Shown: positions 53,625 through 62,367, counted from the first letter of the stretch. The stretch: 64,000 nt of DNA from VRUE01 sp963780815 (GCA_963780815.1 CAWADG010000005.1:310001-374000), one strand, 5' to 3'. Numbers and translations: made by a program. The notes: generated by a model not told the origin, from the sequence alone.

Positions 53625-53648
53625 GCCCCGCCCCGCCCCGCTCAGGCC
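53618..53648. terminator. Bidirectional terminator hairpin over two convergent stop codons
   Basis: GGCCTGAGC (53618-53626) and GCTCAGGCC (53640-53648) form a perfect 9-bp stem with a C-rich loop. The stop of tetR lies in the left arm and the stop of the convergent methyltransferase in the right arm. Confidence 0.65.
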
Positions 53649-54289
53649 GCCTCGAGCCGGGCATCGAAGTAGAGCATCGATCCGCGGCGCCGCCACGAGG
53701 TCGGCCGCAGACCCGCGGCCTCGAGCCAGCCCCGGATCTCCTCCTCGTCCCCCATCGGGCCGAAGTCGCCGAGCCCGGGGCGGATCAGGAACCGTTGCCG
53801 CAGGGTGTCGCTGCCGCGGACGAACGAGGCGCCGACGAGGCGCCCGCCCGGCTTCGTCACCCGCGCTGCCTCGACCAGCGCCGACGCCGGTTCCTCGAAG
53901 CAGTGCAGGCCCCAGTAGGAGAGAAAGAGGTCGGCGGTGTCGTCCTCGATCGGAAGGTCGGTGGCGTCGGCGTGGTGAAGCTCGAGGCCGGCGAACCCGC
54001 GGGCGGCGGCGCGCCCGCGGATTCGCCGCAGCATCGAGGGCGAGAGGTCGGCCCCGACGTAGCGGACGCGGCGGTCGGGGGCGAGCGCGCGCAGCGCCGG
54101 CCCCGCCCCGCAGGGGCAGTCGACGACCGTGCCACCGTCGGGCACTTCGGCCACCGCGCCCATGCTCTCGTAGTAGGGCCTCGTGTCTCCGGCCCACACC
54201 GTCCGCGCGACCCGGCGCACGATCCGTGGCCGCTCCATGTAGGCGGCGTAGGCGATCCCGAACGGAGATGCGTAGAAGTCCCGCGCCAT
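53642..54289 (-). CDS. SAM-dependent methyltransferase (class I)
   Basis: 215 residues. Motif I is VVDCPCGAGPALRALA, then YVGADLSPSMLRR (acidic residue binding SAM ribose), LELHHADATDLPIEDD and a later KPGGRLVGASF. The C-terminal part resembles the UbiE/Methyltransf_11 group. ATG 54289 preferred over TTG 54292. Substrate unknown. Confidence 0.85.
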   Translation of the reverse strand: MARDFYASPFGIAYAAYMERPRIVRRVARTVWAGDTRPYYESMGAVAEVPDGGTVVDCPCGAGPALRALAPDRRVRYVGADLSPSMLRRIRGRAAARGFAGLELHHADATDLPIEDDTADLFLSYWGLHCFEEPASALVEAARVTKPGGRLVGASFVRGSDTLRQRFLIRPGLGDFGPMGDEEEIRGWLEAAGLRPTSWRRRGSMLYFDARLEAA

Positions 54290-54310
54290 CAAAATGCTAG
54301 TGACGAAACT

Positions 54311-55897
54311 CTAGGCGCCGGCCGGCTGCTCGGCTCCCGCCTCCGACCGCAGCGGCTCCTCGCCCCTGATCAGGTCCGAGGCGCGCTCGGCGACCGCGAT
54401 CGTCGGCGCGTTGGTATTGCCGCGCGGGACCGTCGGCATCACCGAGGCGTCGACGATGCGGATCCCCTCGAGTCCCTCGACGCGAAGCTCGGCGTCGACG
54501 ACCGACCCGATCGCGCAGGTCCCGACCGGGTGGTAGATCGGGAACGTGGTTCGCGCCGCGTGCTTCCGGAGCGCTTCGTCGGAGTCGCCGTCGGGCGCGT
54601 TGTAGCGCTCCGCGGCATAAGGCCGGAACGACGGCTGGGCGCAGATCTCCTCCATCAACCGCAGCGCGTCGACCATCCTCGCCATGTCGGCCGGCTCGGT
54701 GTAGAACCGGTTGCGGACGACGGGGTGGGCTGTCGGGTCGTTCGAGGCGAGGGCCACCGAGCCGCGGCCCTCGGGCGTCAGCAGGCAGGGAGAACCCCAG
54801 ACCCCGTGCGCCTCGGGGTCCCCGTAGCCGGCTTCGACGATCTGCAGCCCGGCGACGTGGAACTGGACGTCAGGGGCGGGGGCGCCGCTGCCGACACGAG
54901 CGAAACCGCCCGACTCGGCCAGGTTCGAGGTGAACGGGCCGGTCTGGGAGGCTTCGAACTGCTCGAGCGCCGCCGGCTCGAGCGCCTGCAGCAGGCTCTC
55001 CGGCTCCGGCGTCGTCCAGACCGCGTAGGTGGCGGGGTGGTCGCTGAGGTTGGCGCCGACCGCCGGCTGGTCGAGAACGACCTCGACTTCGCGCATCGTC
55101 AGGTGCTCGGCCGGTCCGACCCCGGACAGCATCAGCAGCTGCGGCGAGTTGTAGGCGCCGCCGCAGAGGATCACCTCGCGCTCGGCGCGGTGCTCGGTGA
55201 CCTCGCCGAGCTGCGCCGCCGCGACCCCGACCGCGCGATTGCCCTCGAAGAGGACGCGGTGGACCTGGGTGTTCGGCAGAACGGTCAGGTTCGGCCGCTC
55301 CATCGCCGGGTGGAGGTAGGCGACCGATGCGCTCGCGCGCATCCCGCCGCGCTGAGTCACCTGGTACATCCCGACCCCGTCCTGTTCGGCGCCGTTGAAG
55401 TCCTCGTTGCGGGCGAGCCCCGCATCGGCCGCCGCCTCGACGAATGCGGGCGGGATCGCGATCCCGGAGCGCTGATCGCTGACCGGAAGCGGCCCGCCGA
55501 CCGCGTGCCACTCCGACTCGCCGCGCTCGTTGTCCTCGGATCGCAGGAAGTAGGGGAAGAGGTCGTCCCATGACCAGCCCGGCGCTCCCCATTCGTCGTA
55601 GTCGCGGTGGTTGCCGCGGATGTAGACCATCGCGTTGACCGAGGAGGAGCCGCCCAGCACCCTGCCGCGCGGCAGAGGCAGACTGCGTTCGTCGCACTCG
55701 GGCTCCGGTGCGCTCCAGTAGTGCCAGTCGACCTCGGTCCCGGCGAGTTTCAGATAGCCGAGGGGAACGTGGATGTTGTCGTTGGTGTCGGGCGGCCCCG
55801 CCTCGATCAGCAAGACGCTGGTGTCCGGGTCCTCCGAGAGCCGCGCCGCGAGCACACAGCCGGCCGAGCCGGCGCCGACGATCACGTAGTCGTGCAT
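54311..55897 (-). CDS. GMC-family FAD alcohol dehydrogenase (AlkJ/choline dehydrogenase-like)
   Basis: 528 residues. FAD-binding VIVGAGSAGCVLAARLSE, GMC signature 1 in PRGRVLGGSSSVNAMVYIRG, signature 2 in GGAYNSPQLLMLSGVGP, and C-terminal catalytic His in YHPVGTCAIG followed by an Asn in RGNTNAPT. Could oxidise the alkanols formed by AlkB in the next operon (inference). TAGGCT (55910-55905) ends 7 nt before the ATG. Confidence 0.93.
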   Translation of the reverse strand: MHDYVIVGAGSAGCVLAARLSEDPDTSVLLIEAGPPDTNDNIHVPLGYLKLAGTEVDWHYWSAPEPECDERSLPLPRGRVLGGSSSVNAMVYIRGNHRDYDEWGAPGWSWDDLFPYFLRSEDNERGESEWHAVGGPLPVSDQRSGIAIPPAFVEAAADAGLARNEDFNGAEQDGVGMYQVTQRGGMRASASVAYLHPAMERPNLTVLPNTQVHRVLFEGNRAVGVAAAQLGEVTEHRAEREVILCGGAYNSPQLLMLSGVGPAEHLTMREVEVVLDQPAVGANLSDHPATYAVWTTPEPESLLQALEPAALEQFEASQTGPFTSNLAESGGFARVGSGAPAPDVQFHVAGLQIVEAGYGDPEAHGVWGSPCLLTPEGRGSVALASNDPTAHPVVRNRFYTEPADMARMVDALRLMEEICAQPSFRPYAAERYNAPDGDSDEALRKHAARTTFPIYHPVGTCAIGSVVDAELRVEGLEGIRIVDASVMPTVPRGNTNAPTIAVAERASDLIRGEEPLRSEAGAEQPAGA

Positions 55898-55902
55898 CGG
55901 GC

Positions 55903-56511
55903 CTAGCCTACTCCGCGGGCGAGCCGCCGCTCGAGGTTGGCGCGGACCGCAGGCCACTCCTCCTCGATGACGCTGAAGTAGGCCGAGTCGCGGCAGCCGA
56001 TGTCGGGGACGATCATGTGGTTGCGCATGACGCCCTCGAACTGCGCGGGAAGGGCGGCGATCGCCGCACGCGAGCGCTCGTTGCGCGAGTCGGTCTTGAA
56101 CTCGACCCGCACGCAGTCGAGCGCCCCGAACGCGTGCCCGAGCATCAGCAGTTTTGCCTCGACGTTGGCGCCGGTCCGCCAGGCACTCGGCGTCAGCCAC
56201 GTCCACCCGACCTCGACGACACGGTCGGGCCGGCGCACGTTGAGGTAGCGGCTGCTGCCGATCAGCGGCGCGCCCTCGCCACGGCTGCGGATCGCGAACG
56301 GCCCCTCGGCGCCGGAGGCGGCGGCGTCGAGCGCCGCTCTCATCCAGCGCTCGAAGCGCTCTCGGTCAGCGCCGATGTTCGTCAGCCAAGCCCAGATCTC
56401 GGGCGGCTGCGCCGCCTCCCAGAGTCCCTCCGCGTGCTCCGAGGCAAGTGGCTCGAGGGTGACGATCGTCCCCTCGAGGCGCGAGGTGAGTGACTGCCGG
56501 ATGGCGGTCAC
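55903..56511 (-). CDS. GNAT acetyltransferase (RimJ-like)
   Basis: 202 residues. Pattern of the RimJ/RimL-type Acetyltransf_3 family: GTIVTLEPLASEHAEGLWEA, FAIRSRGEGAPLIGSSRYL, VVEVGWTWLTPSAWRTGANVEAKLLML and CVRVEFKTDSRNERSRAAIAAL. The GTG start overlaps the stop of the preceding GNAT gene (GTGA), so the two are cotranslated. Confidence 0.88.
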   Translation of the reverse strand: MTAIRQSLTSRLEGTIVTLEPLASEHAEGLWEAAQPPEIWAWLTNIGADRERFERWMRAALDAAASGAEGPFAIRSRGEGAPLIGSSRYLNVRRPDRVVEVGWTWLTPSAWRTGANVEAKLLMLGHAFGALDCVRVEFKTDSRNERSRAAIAALPAQFEGVMRNHMIVPDIGCRDSAYFSVIEEEWPAVRANLERRLARGVG

Positions 56512-57014
56512 CGAGGCAAGGTTCCGGCTCGGTCGAGCTCGAGCCGGAAGGCGAGGCGGTCGAGGCCGGTCGCGTCGACAGAGTCGCGCTCGGCGACCCG
56601 TCGGTAGCCCATCGACTCGTAGAGGCGGTGCGCCTCGACCTGGCCGGCCCTGCTCCAGAGGGCGATTGCAGGCCAACCCTCGGACCGGGCCCGCCGCTCG
56701 CAGCGGGCGACCAGGGCCCGGCCGATCCCGCGACCGCGCTCCGCGTCGGCGACCGCGAGCCGCGAGAGCTCGGCCTCGCCGTCGACCGCGACCACCCGTA
56801 ACGGCGCTTCGGGGCCGTACAGGACCACGACGCCGGCGATTCCATCATCGCCCTCGGCGACGAGGACCTTGCCGTGCCGGGCCGAGGAGGCGAAATCGGC
56901 CTCGGAGTACGGATCGGACCTGCCGCCGACGCCGTTGGTCACGTACGCCTCGGTCCAGAGGTTCGCGATATCGCGCCCCTCGCTCTCCCTCGCTTCTCTT
57001 ATCTCCAGACTCAC
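56508..57014 (-). CDS. GNAT acetyltransferase
   Basis: 168 residues with acetyl-CoA motif A ELSRLAVADAERGRGIGRALVA and motif B EAHRLYESMGYRRV. GTG 57014 is chosen because the family starts with LEIREARES; the ATG at 57089 would add 25 residues with no homology-like pattern. Substrate unknown. Confidence 0.85.
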   Translation of the reverse strand: MSLEIREARESEGRDIANLWTEAYVTNGVGGRSDPYSEADFASSARHGKVLVAEGDDGIAGVVVLYGPEAPLRVVAVDGEAELSRLAVADAERGRGIGRALVARCERRARSEGWPAIALWSRAGQVEAHRLYESMGYRRVAERDSVDATGLDRLAFRLELDRAGTLPR

Positions 57015-57109
57015 GGCCACTGGAAGTATCGAGGCCGCGGCGTAACCGAAGGTCGGCGGGCGGTTACTTGACTTCGTAACTATCCGCATTATCTTCCAGG
57101 AGGAAGAAG

Positions 57110-57343
57110 ATGGAGATGATCAGACGATTGGAGCCCATCGCCCTTGTGGTCTTGGTGCTCGGCGCTCTCAACTGGGGGATGGTCGGGTTGTTCGACACCA
57201 ACGTGATCTCGGACGTGTTCGGGGGCGGGACGCTCACCGACATCGTCTATGTCATCGTCGGAGTCGCCGGCCTCATCTACATCCCGAGGATGCTCGAGAG
57301 CCTTCATATCGGGGGACACACACCTCACCCGCGCGGCACCTGA
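57110..57343 (+). CDS. DUF378 small membrane protein
   Basis: 77 residues, two membrane helices (about 8-28 and 42-60) with the DUF378 signature LNWGMVGLF and VYVIVGVAGL. Function unknown. Strong SD AGGAGG (57098-57103) 6 nt before the ATG. Followed by a strong terminator. Confidence 0.88.
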   Translation: MEMIRRLEPIALVVLVLGALNWGMVGLFDTNVISDVFGGGTLTDIVYVIVGVAGLIYIPRMLESLHIGGHTPHPRGT

Positions 57344-57368
57344 AGCGCGCGGGGCTGGGAGGTGAAAG

Positions 57369-57394
57369 CGAGCCGGGCCCTCGGGCCCGGCTCG
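57369..57394. terminator. Terminator hairpin between convergent genes
   Basis: CGAGCCGGGCCC (57369-57380) and GGGCCCGGCTCG (57383-57394) are a perfect 12-bp inverted repeat with a 2-nt spacer, so the inner pairs must open. It lies between the DUF378 gene and the convergent methyltransferase. Confidence 0.65.
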
Positions 57395-57414
57395 ACTCGT
57401 TCCGGGCCCCTCGC

Positions 57415-58167
57415 TCAGAGCTCGGCATGGACCAGCCGCAGGCCGACGTCGAGCTCGTCGAGCTCGCGGAGGTGGCCGTGGCGCCTGTCCCACGCGCCGC
57501 TCCGGAGGTCGGCCGCCAGCTCGGCGAGCGCCCGCTCGATCGCCGTCGCCGGCAACCGGTGCCAGGTCGAGGACGCCTGTCGGACCCGTGGGTCGAGGTG
57601 GGCCTCGGGACGGCTCCAGAGCGCGACGCAGAACCCGTCGGTGCAATCGCTCGGCACCGGTATCGCCTCGACCTCGAGCCCGGGGAATGCGGCGGCGAGG
57701 CGGGCGATCGACGGGAAATCGCGGCGGTCGGACTCGACCATCTCCGGCAGGTACTCGGCGCCGAGCCACATCGAAGCGGTCACATCCATGTCGAGCGTGA
57801 CGAACACCGCCCGTTCGCGCCCGACCCGGGCGACCTCGGCGAGGCCGCGATCGACGTCAGACCAGTGCTGCATCGTGAAGACGCCCATCACCGCGTCGAC
57901 GCTGTCATCGGCGAGCGGCAGGTCCTCGACCACCGCTTCGATCGCCGGCGCGGCCCCAGGCGGGCGCTGCGCGATCATCACCGGCGAGGGCTCGACCGCG
58001 ATCACCTCGCGGTCGGCCGGCTCGTAGGAACCGGCGCCGGCTCCGACGTTGAGCACGCTGCGGGCGTCGCCGAGGGCCGCGTGGATCACGGCCTCGATCC
58101 GCGGATCGGCGCGGCGGACCTCGGCGTACTCGATTCCCATCAGGTTGTAGGCGGGGGTGCCGGTCAT
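57415..58167 (-). CDS. SAM-dependent methyltransferase
   Basis: 250 residues. Motif I SVLNVGAGAGSYEP, then VIAVEPSPVMIAQRP and AVVEDLPLADDSVDAVMGVFTMQHW, typical of the Methyltransf_11 group. Its start overlaps the dtd stop (ATGA), so it is cotranslated with D-aminoacyl-tRNA deacylase. Substrate unknown. Confidence 0.87.
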   Translation of the reverse strand: MTGTPAYNLMGIEYAEVRRADPRIEAVIHAALGDARSVLNVGAGAGSYEPADREVIAVEPSPVMIAQRPPGAAPAIEAVVEDLPLADDSVDAVMGVFTMQHWSDVDRGLAEVARVGRERAVFVTLDMDVTASMWLGAEYLPEMVESDRRDFPSIARLAAAFPGLEVEAIPVPSDCTDGFCVALWSRPEAHLDPRVRQASSTWHRLPATAIERALAELAADLRSGAWDRRHGHLRELDELDVGLRLVHAEL

Positions 58168-58580
58168 GTCTCGAGCATCAGCGTCACCGGGCCGTCGTTG
58201 ACGAGGGCGACGCCCATGCAGGCGCCGAACACGCCCCTCTTCGCGCCGAGGCGCTCGCAGAATCGGTCGTAGAGGGGCTCGGCGTCCTCGGCCGGGGCGG
58301 CGTCGGTGTAGCTGGGCCGGTTGCCGCGGCGGGTGTCGCCGTAGAGCGTGAACTGGCTCACGCAGAGGATCTCGCGGTCACCGAGCGGCTCGTTCATCCG
58401 CCCCTCCGGGTCGTCGAAGACCCGCAGCGCCCGCACCTTGTCGGCGAGCCGGTCGGCGTTCTCGGCCGAGTCGCCGCCGCGAACCCCTAGCAGGACCACC
58501 AGGCCGGGCCCGATCTGGGCCACGCGGTCCCCCTCGACATCGACCGCCGCCTGGCTCACCCGCTGGACCAGCGCCCTCAT
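58164..58580 (-). CDS. dtd: D-aminoacyl-tRNA deacylase (Dtd)
   Basis: 138 residues. N-terminal MRALVQRVSQAAV, the SQFTLYGDTRRGNRPSYTDAA motif and the C-terminal VALVNDGPVTLMLE (Gly-x-Pro-type motif is NDGPVT). It removes D-amino acids, and glycine from tRNA-Ala. TAGCGT (58594-58589) ends 8 nt before the ATG. Divergent from arsR. Confidence 0.94.
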   Translation of the reverse strand: MRALVQRVSQAAVDVEGDRVAQIGPGLVVLLGVRGGDSAENADRLADKVRALRVFDDPEGRMNEPLGDREILCVSQFTLYGDTRRGNRPSYTDAAPAEDAEPLYDRFCERLGAKRGVFGACMGVALVNDGPVTLMLET

Positions 58581-58598
58581 CGGGCTGGACGCTATCGG

Positions 58599-58628
58599 TT
58601 GACATGTGACTAATTAGTCACCTATACT
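58599..58628 (+). promoter_or_regulatory. Promoter with ArsR-type operator between -35 and -10
   Basis: TTGACA (58599-58604) and TATACT (58623-58628) are separated by 18 nt, a near-consensus promoter. The spacer contains a perfect 16-bp palindrome GTGACTAATTAGTCAC (58606-58621). The -10 ends 7 nt before the arsR ATG, so the mRNA is leaderless. Binding by the encoded ArsR protein would block it; the dtd promoter on the other strand lies just beyond. Confidence 0.8.
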
Positions 58629-58635
58629 CCGAGCC

Positions 58636-58941
58636 ATGGACGAGGTGTTCAAGGCTCTCGCGGACCCGACCAGGCGCAGCCTGCTCGACGCCCTCCGCGA
58701 GGATGACGGGCAGTCGCTCAGCTCCCTCGAACAGGGGCTGCCGATGACGCGCTTCGGCGTCATGAAGCACCTCAGGGTGTTGGAGGAGGCGGGCCTGGTG
58801 ACCACGCGCCGTCGCGGTCGCGAGAAGCTCCACTTCCTCAACGCCGTCCCGATCCAACTCATCCACGAGCGCTGGGTGAGCAAATACGCAGAGCCCTGGG
58901 CCGCGGCCCTGACCGGGCTAAAGCGAGAAATCGAGGAGTGA
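58636..58941 (+). CDS. ArsR-family transcriptional regulator
   Basis: 101 residues. Winged helix: FKALADPTRRSLLDALRE, LPMTRFGVMKHLRVLEEAGLVTTRRRGREKLH. No Cys pair for metals, so it belongs to the group paired with SRPBCC/AHSA1 proteins. The next gene is exactly that, 5 nt downstream. Probably represses its own operon through the palindrome in its promoter. Confidence 0.93.
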   Translation: MDEVFKALADPTRRSLLDALREDDGQSLSSLEQGLPMTRFGVMKHLRVLEEAGLVTTRRRGREKLHFLNAVPIQLIHERWVSKYAEPWAAALTGLKREIEE

Positions 58942-58946
58942 GAGAG

Positions 58947-59417
58947 ATGGAGAAGGTGTTCGAGATCTACATCAAGACCTCGCCGGAGCGCCTCTGGGAG
59001 GCGATCACCGACGGCGGGATCAGGCAGCGCTACAACTTCGGCGTCGGGATCAGTTCCGACTGGGCGCCCGGGTCCCGCTACGAGGCGGTCCACCCGGGGG
59101 CCGGGTTCGCGGTCTCCGAGGGCGAGAACCTCGAGGTCGACCCGCCGCGCCGCCTGGTCCAGACCATGGTCGCCCTCTGGAGCGACCAGGTCAAAGCCGA
59201 AGGGACCTCGAGGGTCACCTGGGAGATCGAGCCGGTCGAGGACTCGTGCCGGCTGACGGTGATCCACGACCAACTCAATGAGGACGCCAACGACGAACTG
59301 TTCGGCGGCTGGCCGATGATCCTCTCCGGGCTCAAGACCCTGCTCGAGACCGGCGAGGAGCTGACCACCCCGGGCTCGCTCCGCTACAAGGACGCCGGCT
59401 TCGAGCAGCCTGCTTGA
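58947..59417 (+). CDS. SRPBCC/AHSA1-like protein
   Basis: 156 residues. Start motif VFEIYIKTSPERLWEAITDG and C-terminal GWPMILSGLKTLLETGE match the AHSA1/START-like ligand-binding fold. Usual partner of an ArsR regulator. ATG 58947 has a GAGGAG-type SD; GTG 58938 overlapping the arsR stop is an alternative. Ligand unknown. Confidence 0.9.
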   Translation: MEKVFEIYIKTSPERLWEAITDGGIRQRYNFGVGISSDWAPGSRYEAVHPGAGFAVSEGENLEVDPPRRLVQTMVALWSDQVKAEGTSRVTWEIEPVEDSCRLTVIHDQLNEDANDELFGGWPMILSGLKTLLETGEELTTPGSLRYKDAGFEQPA

Positions 59418-59427
59418 ATTTCATCCG

Positions 59428-59781
59428 ATGAGCGGGTCTGAGCAGCTGCTGACCGATCTATACGCCGCGTTCAACCGGCGCGACGTCGACGCTGTCCTCG
59501 CGCGGATGCACCCCGATGTCGATGGGCCCAACGCCTGGGAGGGCGGCCGGGTGCACGGCCGCGACGCCGTGCGGGCCTACTGGGAGCGGCAATTCGAGCA
59601 GATCTCGAGCCGGGTCGAGCCGGCCGGCTTCGCCGAGGATGAGGACGGCGCCGTCGTCGTCGACGTCCACCAGGTCGTCCACGACCCGCGCAGCGGCGAG
59701 CTCCTCGGCGACAGCCGGGTCCAGCACCGCTACGAGTTCGATGACGGTCTTATCGTCCGCATGGACGTCGCCGAGAACTAG
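59428..59781 (+). CDS. SnoaL/NTF2-like protein
   Basis: 117 residues. LTDLYAAFNRRDVDAVLARMHPDVD and GRDAVRAYWERQFEQ, then the C-terminal YEFDDGLIVRMDV strand are typical of the SnoaL-like NTF2 fold. Likely third gene of the arsR operon. Its stop overlaps that of the convergent P450 by 3 nt or more. Confidence 0.85.
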   Translation: MSGSEQLLTDLYAAFNRRDVDAVLARMHPDVDGPNAWEGGRVHGRDAVRAYWERQFEQISSRVEPAGFAEDEDGAVVVDVHQVVHDPRSGELLGDSRVQHRYEFDDGLIVRMDVAEN

Positions 59782-61046
59782 GCGGAGAGCCTGACCGGCA
59801 ACGTTTTCAGCTGGTTGAGGAAGGCCGACTCGACGAAGGTGGGCTGGCCTGCCAGCTCCATGTTCGGATAGCGGGCCAGCGTCTCCTCGAGCAGGATCTT
59901 CAGCTCGAGCCGCGCCAGCGCTGTGCCGAGGCAGAAGTGGCGCCCCCCGGCCCCGAACGCCTGGTGCTCAGGGTTGCGGTGGATGTCGAAGGTTTCAGGA
60001 TCCTCGTAGCGGGTCTCGTCGCGGTTGGACGACGCGTACCACATCACCACCTTCTCTCCCTGCTTGATCTCCTGCCCGTTGAGCACCGTGTCCTTGGTCG
60101 CGGTGCGGCGGAAGTGGGCGAAGGCGGGGAACATCCGCAGCGCCTCCTCGACCACTCCCGGGATCAGCGCCGGGTCGTCGATCACCTCCTGCATCTGTGC
60201 CCGGTCTTCGAGCAGCGCCCTCATCCCGCTGGCGTATGTCGACCGGGTGCTGTCGTTGCCGGCGGCGACCAGGAGGAAGAACCCCATCACGATCTCGTGC
60301 TCCTCGAGCCTCTCGCCCTCGATCTCGGCGTGGACGAGGACGCTGGTCAGGTCGTCGGTCGGATTCTCGCGCCGCTCGGCGATCATCTTGCTGCAGCGCG
60401 CGAAGACCTGCTCGATCGCGGCCTGGATCGTCTCTTCCACGTTGTCGACCGACTCGCTGTAGTCGGGGTCGCTGGCCGCAAGCGCCATGTTCATCAGCTC
60501 CGCCCAGGCCGCGTCGTCCTCCTCGGGAATTCCCATGAAGCTGCCGATCACACGCGAGACGGCGGGCTGGGCGACGTCGGTCACGAGGTCGCAGGCCTCG
60601 CGCCCGTCGAGGCGGTCAAGCACGCGGACCACGATCGCGCGGATCTCATCCTCGTGGGCGGCGATCCGCTTCGGCGTGAAGCCCGCCTGGAAGAGCGCCT
60701 TGATTCGGTCGTGCTTGGGCGGGTCCATCCCGATGAACATCGCCCGCGCGAGCTCGATCGGGAATACCTCGTCGATCGCCACCACCCCTCCCCGTTCGGA
60801 GGAGTAGGTCTCCCAGTCGCGGCTGACGGCGTGGACGTCGTCGGCTCTCGTCACCGACCAGAAGCCCTTTGCCGCCGGAAACTCGCTCACGCGCGATGTC
60901 CAGTGGACCGGGCACCCCTCTCGCATCTGCTTGAAGAGGTCGTGGGGTGGGCCGTCGACCCAGTGCTCGCGCTCGATCAGGAGGGCGTCCCTCAGGTCTC
61001 CGTTTTCAGCCAACTCGCCCTCCCTCGTCGCGGTGTTGGCGGGCAT
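59778..61046 (-). CDS. Cytochrome P450
   Basis: 422 residues. Heme loop AFGAGGRHFCLGTALARLE with the Cys ligand, ExxR in EEALRMFPAF (helix K) and the I-helix oxygen motif AAGNDSTRS. The pattern is that of soluble bacterial class I P450s that accept lipids, steroids or terpenes; a ferredoxin partner is not adjacent. ATG 61046 follows a palindromic region; the longer frame upstream is antisense. Substrate unknown. Confidence 0.93.
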   Translation of the reverse strand: MPANTATREGELAENGDLRDALLIEREHWVDGPPHDLFKQMREGCPVHWTSRVSEFPAAKGFWSVTRADDVHAVSRDWETYSSERGGVVAIDEVFPIELARAMFIGMDPPKHDRIKALFQAGFTPKRIAAHEDEIRAIVVRVLDRLDGREACDLVTDVAQPAVSRVIGSFMGIPEEDDAAWAELMNMALAASDPDYSESVDNVEETIQAAIEQVFARCSKMIAERRENPTDDLTSVLVHAEIEGERLEEHEIVMGFFLLVAAGNDSTRSTYASGMRALLEDRAQMQEVIDDPALIPGVVEEALRMFPAFAHFRRTATKDTVLNGQEIKQGEKVVMWYASSNRDETRYEDPETFDIHRNPEHQAFGAGGRHFCLGTALARLELKILLEETLARYPNMELAGQPTFVESAFLNQLKTLPVRLSA

Positions 61047-61065
61047 CCTACTGGCTGGCTGGCCA

Positions 61066-61078
61066 GTTTTTGCAAAAC
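61066..61078. promoter_or_regulatory. Palindromic A/T element between P450 and the divergent gene
   Basis: GTTTTTGCAAAAC contains the perfect palindrome TTTTGCAAAA (61068-61077), next to CTGGCTGGCTGGCCAG. It is the only A/T-rich spot in the 80-bp divergent gap and may hold an operator. Confidence 0.35.
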
Positions 61079-61126
61079 GGGTAGGAGATCGGTCGACATG
61101 CGCCAACCCGAACCGAGGAGATGACG

Positions 61127-61573
61127 ATGGACCAGCCGACGGCGGAGCAGGCGCTGAAGGAGCTCGAGCCACTGGTCGGGGAGTGGAGGATGGAGGCGAT
61201 CCCCCCGAGCGGGGAGCCCTGGCCCGGAGATGCGCGAGCCGCCTTCGAATGGCATGATTCGCGCGCCCACCTGGTCGGGCGCTCGACGATCGAGATGCCG
61301 GAGGCGCCGGACTCGATATCGATCATCGGCTGCGACGCGGCGAGCGGGTCCTACTACCAGCTCTACTCGGATGAGCGGGGTGTCTGCCGCGTCTACCGGA
61401 TGAGCATCGGCGACGGCGAATGGCGGCTCTGGCGCGAGGGGGAGCCCTTCGCCCAGAGGTTCACCGCCTCCTTCGAGGATGGCGGCGCGACGATCGTCGG
61501 CCGCTGGGAGATCGCCGAGGACGGCAATGAGTACGAGATCGACTTCGACCTGATCTACCGCCGGCTCGTCTGA
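61127..61573 (+). CDS. Hypothetical soluble protein (DUF1579-like lipocalin pattern)
   Basis: 148 residues. LVGEWRMEAIPPSGEPWPG, then alternating beta-strands and IVGRWEIAEDGNEYEIDFDLIYRR suggest a small beta-barrel as in DUF1579/lipocalin-like proteins. Family call tentative. ATG 61127 has a GAGGAG SD at the right distance; ATG 61121 directly abuts the SD. Confidence 0.7.
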   Translation: MDQPTAEQALKELEPLVGEWRMEAIPPSGEPWPGDARAAFEWHDSRAHLVGRSTIEMPEAPDSISIIGCDAASGSYYQLYSDERGVCRVYRMSIGDGEWRLWREGEPFAQRFTASFEDGGATIVGRWEIAEDGNEYEIDFDLIYRRLV

Positions 61574-61582
61574 GCCACCGAT

Positions 61583-62074
61583 CTAGCGGGGGGCTCCGCC
61601 CGGATCGGGGCGGCCGGTGATCGGGTGGTCCGGCGCCGGTTCGAACGATGCGCCCTCGGCAAGGAGTCCCCTGCCGGGTACATGGTTCAGCTCGAGCCTG
61701 ATCCCCTCGGGGTCGCGGAACGAGAGCGAGTAGTAGCCCGGCGCCCACGGGCCCTCCTCCGGCGCCCGGACTATGTCGGCGCCGATCCCGCGCAGGAACT
61801 CGTGCGCCGCGTCGACGTCCTCCCGGCTCCGTGCCCGGAAGCAGAGGTGATCGATGCCCGGCCCGGTCTCGTTGTGGGGGACGTCGGCGTGCTCGGGGTC
61901 GGCGCGGCGGATCCCGAGCGCCGTCCGGCCACCGACGTAGTAGACGAACTCGTCTGACCGGGGCTCGACGGGCTCGAGGCCGAGGAACGGCATCACCTCG
62001 TCGTAGAACGCGATGCACTCCTCGATTCGATTCGCCCTGAGGATGACGTGGGCGACGCCGTTGATCTCGATCAT
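61583..62074 (-). CDS. VOC-family dioxygenase/glyoxalase-like protein
   Basis: 163 residues. VAHVILRANRIEECIAFYDEVMPFLGLE with the first metal His, GIDHLCFRARSREDVDAAHEFL with the second, and FRDPEGIRLELNH with the Glu. Substrate unknown. Length is normal for single-domain VOC proteins. Confidence 0.87.
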   Translation of the reverse strand: MIEINGVAHVILRANRIEECIAFYDEVMPFLGLEPVEPRSDEFVYYVGGRTALGIRRADPEHADVPHNETGPGIDHLCFRARSREDVDAAHEFLRGIGADIVRAPEEGPWAPGYYSLSFRDPEGIRLELNHVPGRGLLAEGASFEPAPDHPITGRPDPGGAPR

Positions 62075-62143
62075 CCCGCGGGATCGTTGCGCATTCCCGT
62101 CCGCCGGGATCGTCCGCTAACGGTCTTGCGATCCGTTCGTCAA

Positions 62144-62167
62144 GAGGCCCCGCCGGAGCGGGGCCTC
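62144..62167 (-). terminator. Terminator of tRNA-Leu
   Basis: GAGGCCCCGC and GCGGGGCCTC form a perfect 10-bp stem with loop CGGA, 5 nt past the 3' end of tRNA-Leu on the minus strand. On the minus strand the stem is followed by TTGACGAACGG, no clear T-run. Confidence 0.6.
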
Positions 62168-62172
62168 GACCA

Positions 62173-62258
<86 letters not shown>

Positions 62259-62353
62259 CTGCGGGCGGTCGATTCTAGATAAGTCGGAACCGGCCGGCGG
62301 CGGTGGGCGAGAGCGCCCGCCTGTTGCGGAGGTCCGAGCGAACCGGTACCCTG

Positions 62354-62367
62354 CGAACACGTGTTCG
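62354..62367 (+). promoter_or_regulatory. LexA (SOS) box of lexA
   Basis: CGAACACGTGTTCG is a perfect palindrome matching the Gram-positive/actinobacterial SOS box (CGAAC-4 nt-GTTCG). A TACCCT -10 (62347-62352) is directly upstream, so the predicted transcription start falls inside the box. Expected negative autoregulation. Confidence 0.9.
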
